Source: Nitrosomonadales bacterium (GTDB lineage Bacteria > Pseudomonadota > Gammaproteobacteria > Burkholderiales > Gallionellaceae). Taken from it: 56,501 nucleotides of DNA. The stretch covers positions 1 to 56,501 of the forward strand of contig JAHFQY010000012.1 in the NCBI GenBank assembly GCA_023259065.1, written 5' to 3'. The notes below the pieces were generated by a model that worked only from the letters and a program-made list of their open reading frames with translations, searched no databases and was not told the origin of the DNA. Position numbers and translations under genes: made by a program. Of this stretch, positions 44,332-53,197 are shown in pieces (positions within the stretch are counted from its first letter, which is position 1; every line of letters starts with the position of its first letter).

Positions 44332-46569
44332 ATGCCGGTGAAAAAACACGCACTTCTTATCGGCCTGTGCCTGGTGCTGGTCCTGGTGTTTCTGGGAAAC
44401 ACCGCCAAATTCTATCAAATCGGATTTGTACAAGCGCTGGATGCGCAGCTTTACGACTATCGCCTGCGCCTGACCATGCCGCAAACGACGGATGAGCGCA
44501 TCGTCATTCTCGACATCGATGAAAAAAGCCTGAAAGAAGAAGGGCGCTGGCCCTGGAGCAGGGACAGGCTGGCCGTGCTGATGGACAAGCTGTTCGACAG
44601 ATACGGCGTTGCCATCGTCGGGTTTGACGTTGTGTTTGCCGAAAAGGATGAAAGCTCCGGCCTGAAGATGCTGCAGGAGCTGGGGCACAACCAGCTCAGG
44701 AACGTGCCGCAATTCCAGGCAGTGCTGGCGCAGATCAAACCCCAACTTGAATATGACAGCCTGTTCGCGGAAAAAATAAAGAACCGCAACGTCGTGCTCG
44801 GCTACTACCTGAGCAATAGCGCAAAAGGAGCGCCCAAAAGTACTTCTGGAGCACTGCCAGAGCCGGTGTTCAAGGCGGGAACCTTTATGGGCAAGCCCAT
44901 AGGGTTTGTGCAATGGGACAGCTACGGCGCCAACCTGCCCGAGCTGCAAAAAAATGCACTCAGCGCCGGGCACTTCAACCCGATGGTGGAGACCGATGGC
45001 AAGGTGCGCCGTGTGCCCATGGTGGTGGAATACAACGGGGCATACTATGAAGCGCTGTCGCTCGCGATGGTGCGCACCCTGCTGGGATCGGTTCCCCTGG
45101 CGCCCGGCTACGCGGCAGTCAGGAACAAGGATTACGCCGGCCTGGAGTGGCTGGAATTGAATGTGGCGCAGGGCAGCCTGCGCATTCCGGTGGACCGCGA
45201 GGTGAGCACGCTGATTCCCTACCGGGGTGCGCAGGGGAGCTTCCGCTATATTTCTTTGACGGATGTGCTGCATGACAGGGTGCCCGCCGGGGAGCTGAAG
45301 AACCGCATCATACTGGTGGGGACCACTGCGCCGGGGCTTATGGACATGCGTTCGACACCGGTCTCCGAGGTTTACCCCGGGGTGGAAATACATGCCAACA
45401 TGATCAGCGGCATGCTGGACCAGAACCTGAAGCAGCAGCCTCCCTATGTGCTGGGCGCCGAGGTGGTCATGCTGCTGCTGGCGGGCTTGGCGCTGAGCTT
45501 CCTGTTGCCGCTGCTCAGCCCGGTCAAGGCGGCGATCGTTTCAATATTGACCCTGCTTGCAGTCGTCGGGAGCAATATTGCGGTCTGGCATTACGGCAAC
45601 ATGGCATTGCCTGTGGCCGGCACCCTGCTGATGATCCTGGCGATTTATGCGCTGGATATGTCCTACGGTTACTTTGTCGAGGCGCGCACTAAGCGCCAGA
45701 TTACCAGCCTGTTCGGGCAATATGTGCCGGGTGAGTTGGTGGATGAGATGAGCGAGCATCCGGAACAGGTTTCGATGGCCGGCGACAGCCGCGAGATGAC
45801 CATCCTGTTTTCCGACGTGCGCGGTTTTACCACCATCTCCGAGGGGCTGGACCCGAAAGAGCTGACCCAGCTGATGAACGAGTTTCTCACGCCGCTGACG
45901 CGGGTGGTCTACAAGCATCGCGGCACGATTGATAAATACATGGGCGACTGTATTATGGCGTTCTGGGGTGCGCCGCTGGCCGATGCCCACCACGCCCGCC
46001 ATGCCATTATGGCGGGCATCGAGATGCAGCAGACCTTGCATGACTTGCAGCCGCATTTCAAGCAGCGCGGCTGGCCGGAAATTCATGTGGGGGTCGGCAT
46101 CAATAGCGGCCGCGTAAGCGTAGGCAACATGGGCTCCGAGCTGCGCGTGGCATACACCGTCATGGGGGATGCCGTGAACCTGGCGTCGCGCCTGGAAGGC
46201 ATCACCAAGCAATATGGCGTGGGCATCATAGTCGGGGAAAACACCAGGGAGAGGGTGCCGGACTTTGTTTACCGTGAGCTCGATCTGGTGCGGGTAAAAG
46301 GCAAGGACCAGCCGATCAAGATTTTTGAGCCCCTGGGGTTGCAGGGGCAGGTGGAGCAGTCGCAACTGGAAGAGCTGAAAATATTCCAGCAGGTGCTGCG
46401 CTCCTACCGCAAACAGGAATGGGACAAGGCGGAACTGGACCTGTTCAATTTGCAGCGCATGTCGCCGCATAACAAACTTTATGAAGTGTATGCAGAACGC
46501 GTGGCCTATTTCCGCAACAACCCGCCCGGTGAGAACTGGGATGGTGTATTTGTGTTCCAGGCCAAGTAA
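44332..46569 (+). CDS. CHASE2-domain class III adenylate/guanylate cyclase
   Basis: 745 residues: one membrane helix (about 6-25), a periplasmic CHASE2 domain (about 28-375, RIVILDIDEKSLKEEGRWPWSR), three helices (about 380-450) and a cytoplasmic class III cyclase domain (about 485-665). Catalytic residues are seen: metal Asp in MTILFSDVRGFT near 490 and in YMGDCIMAFWG near 538, and the transition-state Asn/Arg in MGDAVNLASRLEG near 618. About 80 residues follow with a TPR-like helix pair. CHASE2 is shared with the kinase five kilobases upstream, so two outputs may read one kind of signal. cAMP is the likelier product. Confidence 0.92.
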   Translation: MPVKKHALLIGLCLVLVLVFLGNTAKFYQIGFVQALDAQLYDYRLRLTMPQTTDERIVILDIDEKSLKEEGRWPWSRDRLAVLMDKLFDRYGVAIVGFDVVFAEKDESSGLKMLQELGHNQLRNVPQFQAVLAQIKPQLEYDSLFAEKIKNRNVVLGYYLSNSAKGAPKSTSGALPEPVFKAGTFMGKPIGFVQWDSYGANLPELQKNALSAGHFNPMVETDGKVRRVPMVVEYNGAYYEALSLAMVRTLLGSVPLAPGYAAVRNKDYAGLEWLELNVAQGSLRIPVDREVSTLIPYRGAQGSFRYISLTDVLHDRVPAGELKNRIILVGTTAPGLMDMRSTPVSEVYPGVEIHANMISGMLDQNLKQQPPYVLGAEVVMLLLAGLALSFLLPLLSPVKAAIVSILTLLAVVGSNIAVWHYGNMALPVAGTLLMILAIYALDMSYGYFVEARTKRQITSLFGQYVPGELVDEMSEHPEQVSMAGDSREMTILFSDVRGFTTISEGLDPKELTQLMNEFLTPLTRVVYKHRGTIDKYMGDCIMAFWGAPLADAHHARHAIMAGIEMQQTLHDLQPHFKQRGWPEIHVGVGINSGRVSVGNMGSELRVAYTVMGDAVNLASRLEGITKQYGVGIIVGENTRERVPDFVYRELDLVRVKGKDQPIKIFEPLGLQGQVEQSQLEELKIFQQVLRSYRKQEWDKAELDLFNLQRMSPHNKLYEVYAERVAYFRNNPPGENWDGVFVFQAK

Positions 46570-46609
46570 CGCGACAGGATGCTTGAGAAACGCTAATGGA
46601 TAGCCAACA

Positions 46610-47374
46610 ATGAAACTCAGGGTGCTAGGTTGCAGCGGTGGAGTGGGTGGCAATTTGCATACCACCTCGCTGCTGCTGGATCACGACGTGCTGATTGATG
46701 CCGGCACGGGCGTGGTCGGCCTCAGCCTGAGCGAGTTGAGCAGGATAGACCATGTGTTCGTGTCACACTCGCACCTTGACCATATCGCCTGCATTCCGCT
46801 GCTGGTGGATAGCGTCAGCTTCATGCGCGACAAACCGCTGACCATCCATGCCACTGCAGCCACCCTGGAAACACTGCAACAGCATATTTTTAACTGGAAG
46901 ATATGGCCGGACTTCACCCAGATTCCCGATCCGCAAAAGCCCTATATGCGCTTCCAGGCCATCGAGCTGGGTAAAACGATTACCCTGGGCGGGAGGAAAA
47001 TCACCCCGCTGCCCGCCAATCATGTGGTGCCGGCGGTGGGGTTCCAGCTGGATAGCGGTAATGCGAGCCTGGTGTACACCGGCGACACCACCACCAATGA
47101 CGCCTTCTGGAAAGTGGTCAACCGCATCGATAATATGCGCTACCTGATTATTGAAACCGCGTTCTCGAATGCGGAAATAGAGCTGGCCGTGCTGTCCAAA
47201 CATTTGTGCCCCAGCTTGCTGGCAGACGACTTGCGCAAGCTCCAGCTCGATCCGGAGATTTACATTACGCACCTGAAGCCCGGCGAGGTCGAATTGACCA
47301 TGCGCGAAGTCATGGAGTGCGTACAGGGGCGGTCTCCCAGAATGTTGCAGAATGGCCAGGTTTTCGAATTTTAG
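46610..47374 (+). CDS. Metallo-beta-lactamase-fold protein, putative cyclic-nucleotide phosphodiesterase
   Basis: 254 residues. The metal motif HSHLDHI is at about residues 51-57, with further ligands in LPANHVVP, YTGDTTTND and ITHLKPGE. The N-terminus MKLRVLGCSGGVGGNLHTTS and overall layout fit class II cyclic-nucleotide phosphodiesterases (the CpdP/PDE1 type) better than RNase Z or glyoxalase II. It lies 40 bp after the cyclase gene, which supports a role in removing its product. There is no signal peptide, so it should act in the cytoplasm. Confidence 0.8.
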   Translation: MKLRVLGCSGGVGGNLHTTSLLLDHDVLIDAGTGVVGLSLSELSRIDHVFVSHSHLDHIACIPLLVDSVSFMRDKPLTIHATAATLETLQQHIFNWKIWPDFTQIPDPQKPYMRFQAIELGKTITLGGRKITPLPANHVVPAVGFQLDSGNASLVYTGDTTTNDAFWKVVNRIDNMRYLIIETAFSNAEIELAVLSKHLCPSLLADDLRKLQLDPEIYITHLKPGEVELTMREVMECVQGRSPRMLQNGQVFEF

Positions 47375-47471
47375 TAGAGGCAAACTGAACATGATTTGCT
47401 TGTTCTGCCTGTGAATTAACTGGCGACAAACTCGCCGTAACAGCATCAACATCAAGTATCAGGAGTCGTGG

Positions 47472-49880
47472 ATGAATAACGTAACAGCAAATCCGATGGA
47501 GCGCAGAAGCAACCCCAATGATGTAGGGTTACGTCTGGAGTTCACCAAAAATCTGAATCACGTCACCAACAAGATACACGCCACCAGCAATATCGACGAG
47601 ATCATGCTGGATGTCAGCAAGGACATCTGCACCCTGTTCAATGCCGATCGCCTGACGATCTATGTGGTGGGTGAAGACAAGGCATCGCTGGTGTCCAAGG
47701 TCAAAACCGGCCTGAACTCATTCAAGGATCTGAAGCTGCCAATCGCCGAGCAGAGCATTGCCGGTTACGTGGCATTCAACAAAAAACTGCTTAACCTCAA
47801 AGACGTCTACGACGAAAGCGAGCTGGCCGCACACAGCGCACAACTGCGCTTCCTGCCTGACGTGGACAAGCGCACGGGTTACCGCACCAAGCAGATGCTG
47901 GTGGCGCCTATTGTGGAAACTGATAGCGGCGAGCTGATCGGCGTCATGCAGGTTATCAACAACAAGCTGGGCATCCCCTTCCCGGCGGTGGTTGAGGACG
48001 GCGTGCGCGAGTTGGCGCAAACCCTGTCCGTGGCGCTGCGCCAGCGCCAGCAGCAGAGCACCACGGTCAAAACCAAGTACGACAACCTGGTCGCCGATGC
48101 GGTGATGTCGGCGGCTGAATTTGAATTGGCCACACGCACGGCCAGGCGCAAGGGCATTGATATCGAGGACGTGCTGATTGATGAATTCCAGGTCAAGACG
48201 GAATCACTGGGGCAGGCGCTGTCCAAGTTTTTCGGCGTACCGTATGAACCGTACAAATCAGACCGGGTCAAGCCCGGGGAGTTGCTGCGCAATCTCAAGC
48301 GCGAATATGTGGAAAGCAGCCACTGGGTTCCGGTAGACGACACTCCCGATGGTCTGGTGATTTTGACCACAGACCCTGAACGTATCCAGGCGTCACGTGT
48401 CGTTAACAATATCTTCCCCAAGAATCGCTTGATCTACAAGGTGTGCCCGCAGCGTGAATTTAAAGCCACGCTGGACATGTTCTACGGCGGCGGTGGTGTG
48501 GGAGACCTGACCGGTGGCTTTGAGGCGGATGGCGGCTCCATGGACGATTTGCTCAGTGCCATGGGGACAGAAGACGAGGAGGCCGGTGGCGCCAGTCAGG
48601 ATGATGTCAGTGCGGCGGCCGACAATGAGCTGGTCAAGCTGGTCAACAAGATCATTGTGGATGCCTACAAGATGGGAGCATCTGATATTCACGTTGAACC
48701 CGGCCCCGGCAAGGCCAAGACCGTGATCCGCTTGCGCAAGGACGGCTCCTTGCTGAACTACATCGAGATACCTTCAACTTATCGCAACCCGCTGGTGACA
48801 CGTCTCAAGATCATGTGCGATCTGGATATTTCCGAGAAGCGCAAGCCGCAGGACGGCAAGATCAAGTTCAAGAAATACGGCCCGCTGGATATCGAGCTGC
48901 GCGTGGCGACCATCCCGTCGCAGGGCGGCGTGGAAGATGTAGTGATGCGTATCCTGGCCTCCGGCGAGCCTATCCCGCTGGACAACATGGGCTGCTCCGA
49001 GCGCAACCTGGATCAGGTGAAGAAAACCGTGACCAAGCCCTACGGCCTGTTCTTCGTGTGCGGGCCAACCGGCTCCGGTAAAACCACCACGCTGCACTCC
49101 ATCCTCAAACACATCAACACGCCGGATACCAAAATATGGACGGCGGAAGACCCGGTGGAAATTACCCAGAAGGGTTTGCGCCAAGTGCAGATCAACAAGA
49201 AGGCCGGCCTCACTTTTGACATCATCATGCGCGCCTTCCTGCGTGCCGACCCCGACGTGATCATGGTGGGCGAGATGCGCGACAAGGAAACCGTGTCCAC
49301 CGGCATTGAAGCCTCCCTCACCGGCCACCTGGTGTTTGCCACCCTGCACACCAACAGCGCGCCGGAATCCATTATCCGCCTGCTGGATATGGGCATGGAC
49401 CCGTTCAACTTTGCCGATGCCCTGCTCGGCATTCTGGCGCAACGCCTGGCCAAGCGATTGTGCAAGGACTGCAAGAAACCGCACATTGCCACCCCTGACG
49501 AAATCAAGGCATTGTTGAGCGAATACGCAGAAGAACTGAAAAACACCGAGAGCTGGAACAAGGATCCCAATGCATCAATGCAGGCCTTGTATGGGGAATG
49601 GGTGCGTCTGTTTGGTGATGACAAACGTCAGCTTACTTTGTACGAAAAGGTGGGTTGCGAAAAATGTTCCAACACCGGTTATCGCGGCCGTGTGGGCTTG
49701 CATGAGCTGCTGATAGGCACTGACCCGGTCAAGAAGGCCATACAGGGGCATGCGCGTGTCGCCGAACTGTTTGCCATCGCGCTCGACGAAGGCATGCGTA
49801 CATTGAAGCAGGATGGAATGGAAAAAGTCCTGGCGGGCATCACCGACATGCACCAGGTGCGTGCCGTGTGTATTAAATAA
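47472..49880 (+). CDS. GAF-domain GspE/PilB-type motor ATPase
   Basis: 802 residues. A GAF domain (about 22-195), a GspE/MshE N-terminal domain (about 200-345), an acidic linker (about 350-390) and a type II secretion/type IV pilus ATPase core (about 390-802). ATPase motifs: Walker A CGPTGSGKTTTLH near 533, Asp box WTAEDPVEI near 557, Walker B DPDVIMVGEMRD near 597, His box LVFATLHTNSA near 618 and a zinc CXXC set (CKDCKK; CEKCSNTGYRGRVGLHELL). PilB and GspE normally lack a GAF domain. No pilC, pilD or secretin gene is nearby, so this is an orphan motor. Confidence 0.9.
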   Translation: MNNVTANPMERRSNPNDVGLRLEFTKNLNHVTNKIHATSNIDEIMLDVSKDICTLFNADRLTIYVVGEDKASLVSKVKTGLNSFKDLKLPIAEQSIAGYVAFNKKLLNLKDVYDESELAAHSAQLRFLPDVDKRTGYRTKQMLVAPIVETDSGELIGVMQVINNKLGIPFPAVVEDGVRELAQTLSVALRQRQQQSTTVKTKYDNLVADAVMSAAEFELATRTARRKGIDIEDVLIDEFQVKTESLGQALSKFFGVPYEPYKSDRVKPGELLRNLKREYVESSHWVPVDDTPDGLVILTTDPERIQASRVVNNIFPKNRLIYKVCPQREFKATLDMFYGGGGVGDLTGGFEADGGSMDDLLSAMGTEDEEAGGASQDDVSAAADNELVKLVNKIIVDAYKMGASDIHVEPGPGKAKTVIRLRKDGSLLNYIEIPSTYRNPLVTRLKIMCDLDISEKRKPQDGKIKFKKYGPLDIELRVATIPSQGGVEDVVMRILASGEPIPLDNMGCSERNLDQVKKTVTKPYGLFFVCGPTGSGKTTTLHSILKHINTPDTKIWTAEDPVEITQKGLRQVQINKKAGLTFDIIMRAFLRADPDVIMVGEMRDKETVSTGIEASLTGHLVFATLHTNSAPESIIRLLDMGMDPFNFADALLGILAQRLAKRLCKDCKKPHIATPDEIKALLSEYAEELKNTESWNKDPNASMQALYGEWVRLFGDDKRQLTLYEKVGCEKCSNTGYRGRVGLHELLIGTDPVKKAIQGHARVAELFAIALDEGMRTLKQDGMEKVLAGITDMHQVRAVCIK

Positions 49881-49910
49881 CCCGGAAGCAGCGGGTAAAC
49901 AGGAGCGACC

Positions 49911-51518
49911 ATGTCGCATCAGGATACGTTGCAAAACAGGCAGGAAGAGCTCAATGCCATCGGCATTGCGCTTTCCAGCGAGCGCGACATCAATCGCCTG
50001 CTGGAAACGATACTGGTTGCAGCCATGCGCATTACCAATGCCGATGCCGGAACCCTGTACCTGCTGGAGCCGGACAAGCAGGAGCTGACCTTCGAGATCA
50101 TGCGCACCAACTCCCTGGGCAAGGCGCTGGGCGGCACCACCGGCAAGCCGGTTCCGGCATCGGTTTTTCCCATACAGTTGTACAAGGATGGCGAACCCAA
50201 CAACAGCATGGTGGTGGCGCATGCCGCGCTGAGCGGCAAAACCGTCAACATTCCCGATGCCTACAAAGCGGAGGGTTTTGACTTTACCGGCACCAAGGGT
50301 TTTGACAAGAAGAATGGCTACCGCTCCACCTCTTTTCTGGCGGTGCCGATGCGCAACCATGAAAATGAAATCATCGGCGTGCTGCAACTGATCAACGCGC
50401 AAGATCTCAAGAGCGGGGCCATTGTTGCCTTCTCGCGCGATGAGCAAAGGCTGCTGGAATCGCTCTCCTCACAGGCGGCCATCGCCTTGACCAATCGCCG
50501 CCTGATCCAGCAAATGGAAGACCTGTTCGAGTCTTTCGTTGGCCTTATCAACACCGCGATTGACGACAAATCCCCCTATACCGGCGGCCACTGCGAGCGC
50601 GTACCGGTGCTCACCATGATGCTGGCCGAGGCGGTAAACCGCACCAGGCAAGGTGCGCTCAAGGATTTTGTGATGACCGAGCGCGATCGTTACGAACTCA
50701 AGATTGCCGGCTTGCTGCACGACTGCGGCAAGATCACCACCCCGGTGCACGTGGTGGACAAATCCACCAAGCTGGAAACCATCTTCGATCGCATTCACCT
50801 GATCGATACCCGTTTTGAAGTACTCAAGCGCGATGCTGAAATCAGCATGCTGCGAAAGGGTGATGACTCCGCCATCCGCGCCGAATACGCAGCCCGCATC
50901 CAGCAACTCGACTCAGACCGCGAATTCCTGCGTCATTGCAATGTGGGCTCGGAAAAAATGGAAGCCGCAGACCAGGAGCGCGTACAGCGCATAGCCCAAT
51001 ATCAGTGGCGCAACGAGGCGGGCGAAATGGTCAATTTTCTGACTGCCGAAGAGCTGGGCAACCTGAATATACGCGCCGGCACCCTGACCGAGGCAGAGCG
51101 CCAGATTATCAATCACCATATCGACATCACCATCAAGATGCTGGAGTCACTGCCGTGGCCGCGCCACCTGCGGCGCGTGCCCGAGTATGCCGGCGGCCAC
51201 CACGAACGCATGGATGGCAAGGGCTACCCGCGCGGGCTCAAGCGCGAGCAGATGTCGGTACAGGCACGCGTCATGGGTATTGCCGATATTTTCGAGGCGC
51301 TGACAGCAAAAGACCGGCCCTACAAGCGCGGCAAGACACTGACAGAGTCGCTTGCCATTCTGGGTATGTTCAAAGAGAACGGTCATATAGACCCTGACCT
51401 GTTCGATGTGTTCGTGCGCGAAAAGGTTTATCTGCAATATGCAAAGCAGTTTCTGGACCCTGATCAGATCGACGAAGTGGATGTCAGCCGCATTCCTGGA
51501 TATACCCAGGCTGGGTGA
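49911..51518 (+). CDS. GAF-HD-GYP protein, putative c-di-GMP phosphodiesterase
   Basis: 535 residues: a GAF domain (about 10-195) and an HD-GYP domain (about 205-510). Metal and signature residues: TGGHCERVP near 224, LLHDCGK near 269, INHHID near 403 and AGGHHERMDGKGYP near 427. About 100 residues (roughly 290-395) sit between the HD and second His motifs, longer than in canonical RpfG-type domains. The intact HHE...GYP triplet suggests c-di-GMP hydrolysis, but activity is inferred. It starts 30 bp after the GAF-ATPase, and both share GAF sensing. Confidence 0.9.
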   Translation: MSHQDTLQNRQEELNAIGIALSSERDINRLLETILVAAMRITNADAGTLYLLEPDKQELTFEIMRTNSLGKALGGTTGKPVPASVFPIQLYKDGEPNNSMVVAHAALSGKTVNIPDAYKAEGFDFTGTKGFDKKNGYRSTSFLAVPMRNHENEIIGVLQLINAQDLKSGAIVAFSRDEQRLLESLSSQAAIALTNRRLIQQMEDLFESFVGLINTAIDDKSPYTGGHCERVPVLTMMLAEAVNRTRQGALKDFVMTERDRYELKIAGLLHDCGKITTPVHVVDKSTKLETIFDRIHLIDTRFEVLKRDAEISMLRKGDDSAIRAEYAARIQQLDSDREFLRHCNVGSEKMEAADQERVQRIAQYQWRNEAGEMVNFLTAEELGNLNIRAGTLTEAERQIINHHIDITIKMLESLPWPRHLRRVPEYAGGHHERMDGKGYPRGLKREQMSVQARVMGIADIFEALTAKDRPYKRGKTLTESLAILGMFKENGHIDPDLFDVFVREKVYLQYAKQFLDPDQIDEVDVSRIPGYTQAG

Positions 51519-51638
51519 CGAAATTTGTCACCTGAACTGACGCAGAATGCAGCTTTGCGGGGCTTGCGGTAAGGCTGGCTAATACCGTAAACTGCGCGCA
51601 CCCAGTAGAAACAATGAAATGCGAAGTTCTGTATTTGC

Positions 51639-51654
51639 TGGCACGCATCCTGCT
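51639..51654 (+). promoter_or_regulatory. Sigma54-type promoter of pilA
   Basis: TGGCACG-CATC-CTGCT, with the invariant GG (51640-51641) and GC (51652-51653) twelve bases apart, closely fits TGGCACG-N4-TTGCW. It lies about 90 bp before the pilin ATG. Type IV pilin genes are classically sigma54/PilR-dependent. Confidence 0.8.
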
Positions 51655-51744
51655 TTAAGTAAACTACACATGCCTTATGCTGTGAGATCACTAAAGTGTG
51701 GGGCATCTAAGTGTGTTACGTTCAACCACCAAAGGAGCATTGAC

Positions 51745-52164
51745 ATGAAAAAAGTTCAACAAGGTTTCACCCTGATCGAACTGATGATCGTGGTCGCGAT
51801 TATCGGTATCTTGGCCGCTGTAGCCATTCCTAGCTACCAGGACTACATGAGAAAGGCCCGCTTTACCGAGGTTGCTGGTCTGGCAGAAAATCTGAAGAAA
51901 GATGTCGTAATGTGCTATTCCGACAATGCTGCTTCTTTTGTTGGTTGTAACAACGGTGCTCTTGGCATTCCTCCAGCTCTGGCCGCCCCTACAACCAACA
52001 CAGCTACGCTTACCGTTGCTAATGGCGTAATTACTGGTGTCTCCACCGCGTTGGCTAACAGCATCACGACTGTACTGACACCTGGGGTTCCTGGCTTGGA
52101 TGGTATTGTTCCTTGGACCAACAGCGGTTCCTGCATTGGTGTTGGCTGGTGCAAGGCTAACTAA
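51745..52164 (+). CDS. pilA: Type IV major pilin (PilA family)
   Basis: 139 residues. Class IVa leader MKKVQQG cut before [20 protein letters not shown]; the Glu5 is present. The mature C-terminal part has four Cys, with [12 protein letters not shown] and CIGVGWC probably forming two loops. AAAGGAG stands seven bases before ATG 51745. A terminator follows at 52194-52221 and a sigma54 promoter precedes it. The signalling cluster ends upstream of it, and a TfpX/TfpZ gene is 1 kb downstream on the other strand. Confidence 0.95.
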   Translation: MKKVQQGFTLIELMIVVAIIGILAAVAIPSYQDYMRKARFTEVAGLAENLKKDVVMCYSDNAASFVGCNNGALGIPPALAAPTTNTATLTVANGVITGVSTALANSITTVLTPGVPGLDGIVPWTNSGSCIGVGWCKAN

Positions 52165-52193
52165 AACCTGATTCAGGTAGTTTAGTTTGAAAA

Positions 52194-52221
52194 ACGGGGC
52201 ACCTTCGGGTGCCCCGTTTGG
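52194..52221 (+). terminator. Rho-independent terminator after pilA
   Basis: ACGGGGCACC-TTCG-GGTGCCCCGT (52194-52217): a 10-bp perfect stem with a UUCG-type tetraloop and a TTTGGTTTT tail. Confidence 0.92.
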
Positions 52222-52260
52222 TTTTGGAGCAAAAGGGTGGATTCTGGAAACAGAAAAATG

Positions 52261-53069
52261 GGGTCAGACTCGATTTTGCTACGATTTTGCTATTGATCCC
52301 AGCTACAATCATGGCTCACGATATCAATCGATGAGGCCTCGCTATGGCAAGACTTCCCCGCTACGTTCTTCCCGGTCAGCCGCAACACATCATTCAGCGC
52401 GGAAATAACCGCAGCATCATTTTTGGCGCCGAAGCCGATTACCACTTTTATCTTGAATGCCTTGCCGATGCTGCCCGTGAGCATGGCTGCGATATTCACG
52501 CCTATGTGCTGATGACCAATCATGTTCATATGCTGGCTACGCCTCAGCATAAGGACAGCATTGCAAAGATGCTGCAATCCATAGGGCGACGCTACGTGCA
52601 ATATTTCAATCACGCTTACCAGCGAACAGGCACGCTGTGGGAAGGGCGCTACAAGGCCACGCTGATTGATAGCGAGGCGTATTTGCTGACTTGTTATCGC
52701 TATATTGAACTAAACCCTGTGCGGGCAGATATGGTTGCACACCCACGCGAATATCCCTGGTCAAGCTATCGTTGTCATGCTGATGGTGAATCCAATGTAT
52801 TAGTAACTGATCATGCCTTATATCAAGCCTTGGGGAGAACTCCAGAGGTGCGGCAAGCGGCTTATCGAGCGTTGTTCAAGGCGCATTTGTCTGAGGTAGA
52901 TGTGGTTGCGATACGTGAGGCTACCAATAAGGCTTGGGCGTTGGGTAGTGAGCAATTTAAAGCGCAAATTGCGGCAGTAAGCGAAAGACGCGTGCTTCCA
53001 ATGCAGAGGGGGCGGCCAAGGAGTGAATAATCGAGTCTGACCCTAATTTGGTGTGACCCTAATTTGGTG
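52261..53069 (+). mobile_element. RayT (REP-associated tyrosine transposase) element
   Basis: A transposase gene flanked by a perfect 15-bp inverted repeat, GGGTCAGACTCGATT (52261-52275) and its complement (53029-53043). At the right end TGACCCTAATTTGGTG occurs twice in tandem (53038-53069). The AATTTGGTG/GGGTCAGA wording resembles ends seen around other RayT genes. Confidence 0.75.
52344..53030 (+). CDS. REP-associated tyrosine transposase (Y1, IS200/IS605-like)
   Basis: 228 residues. Y1_Tnp domain: MARLPRYVLPGQPQHIIQRGNNRSIIF, the metal motif TNHVHMLATP near residue 58, and the region YFNHAYQRTGTLWEGRYKATLI. The conserved tail RYIELNPVRADMV fits RayT proteins, which process single-stranded REP DNA. 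The catalytic Tyr is likely in RYIELNPVRA or just before. The frame is intact. Confidence 0.9.
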   Translation: MARLPRYVLPGQPQHIIQRGNNRSIIFGAEADYHFYLECLADAAREHGCDIHAYVLMTNHVHMLATPQHKDSIAKMLQSIGRRYVQYFNHAYQRTGTLWEGRYKATLIDSEAYLLTCYRYIELNPVRADMVAHPREYPWSSYRCHADGESNVLVTDHALYQALGRTPEVRQAAYRALFKAHLSEVDVVAIREATNKAWALGSEQFKAQIAAVSERRVLPMQRGRPRSE

Positions 53070-53197
53070 CCAGAGCTGATCACATGGCACGAGGCAACTC
53101 ATTGAGCATGCCCAATGCATAGTGTGAGTTGTTATGGTAACAGGGGGCTATAGGGAGCTTATCTATCGGGGACGGGAGTGCGGTGGGTGTGACACAT
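53070..53197 (-). other. Gap that may hold a broken coding remnant
   Basis: A minus-strand frame ends at 53080 with NSHYALGMLNELPRAM, has no start codon with a ribosome site and continues into the intergenic DNA. It looks like the tail of a lost transposase or other gene, but I cannot name it. Confidence 0.25.
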
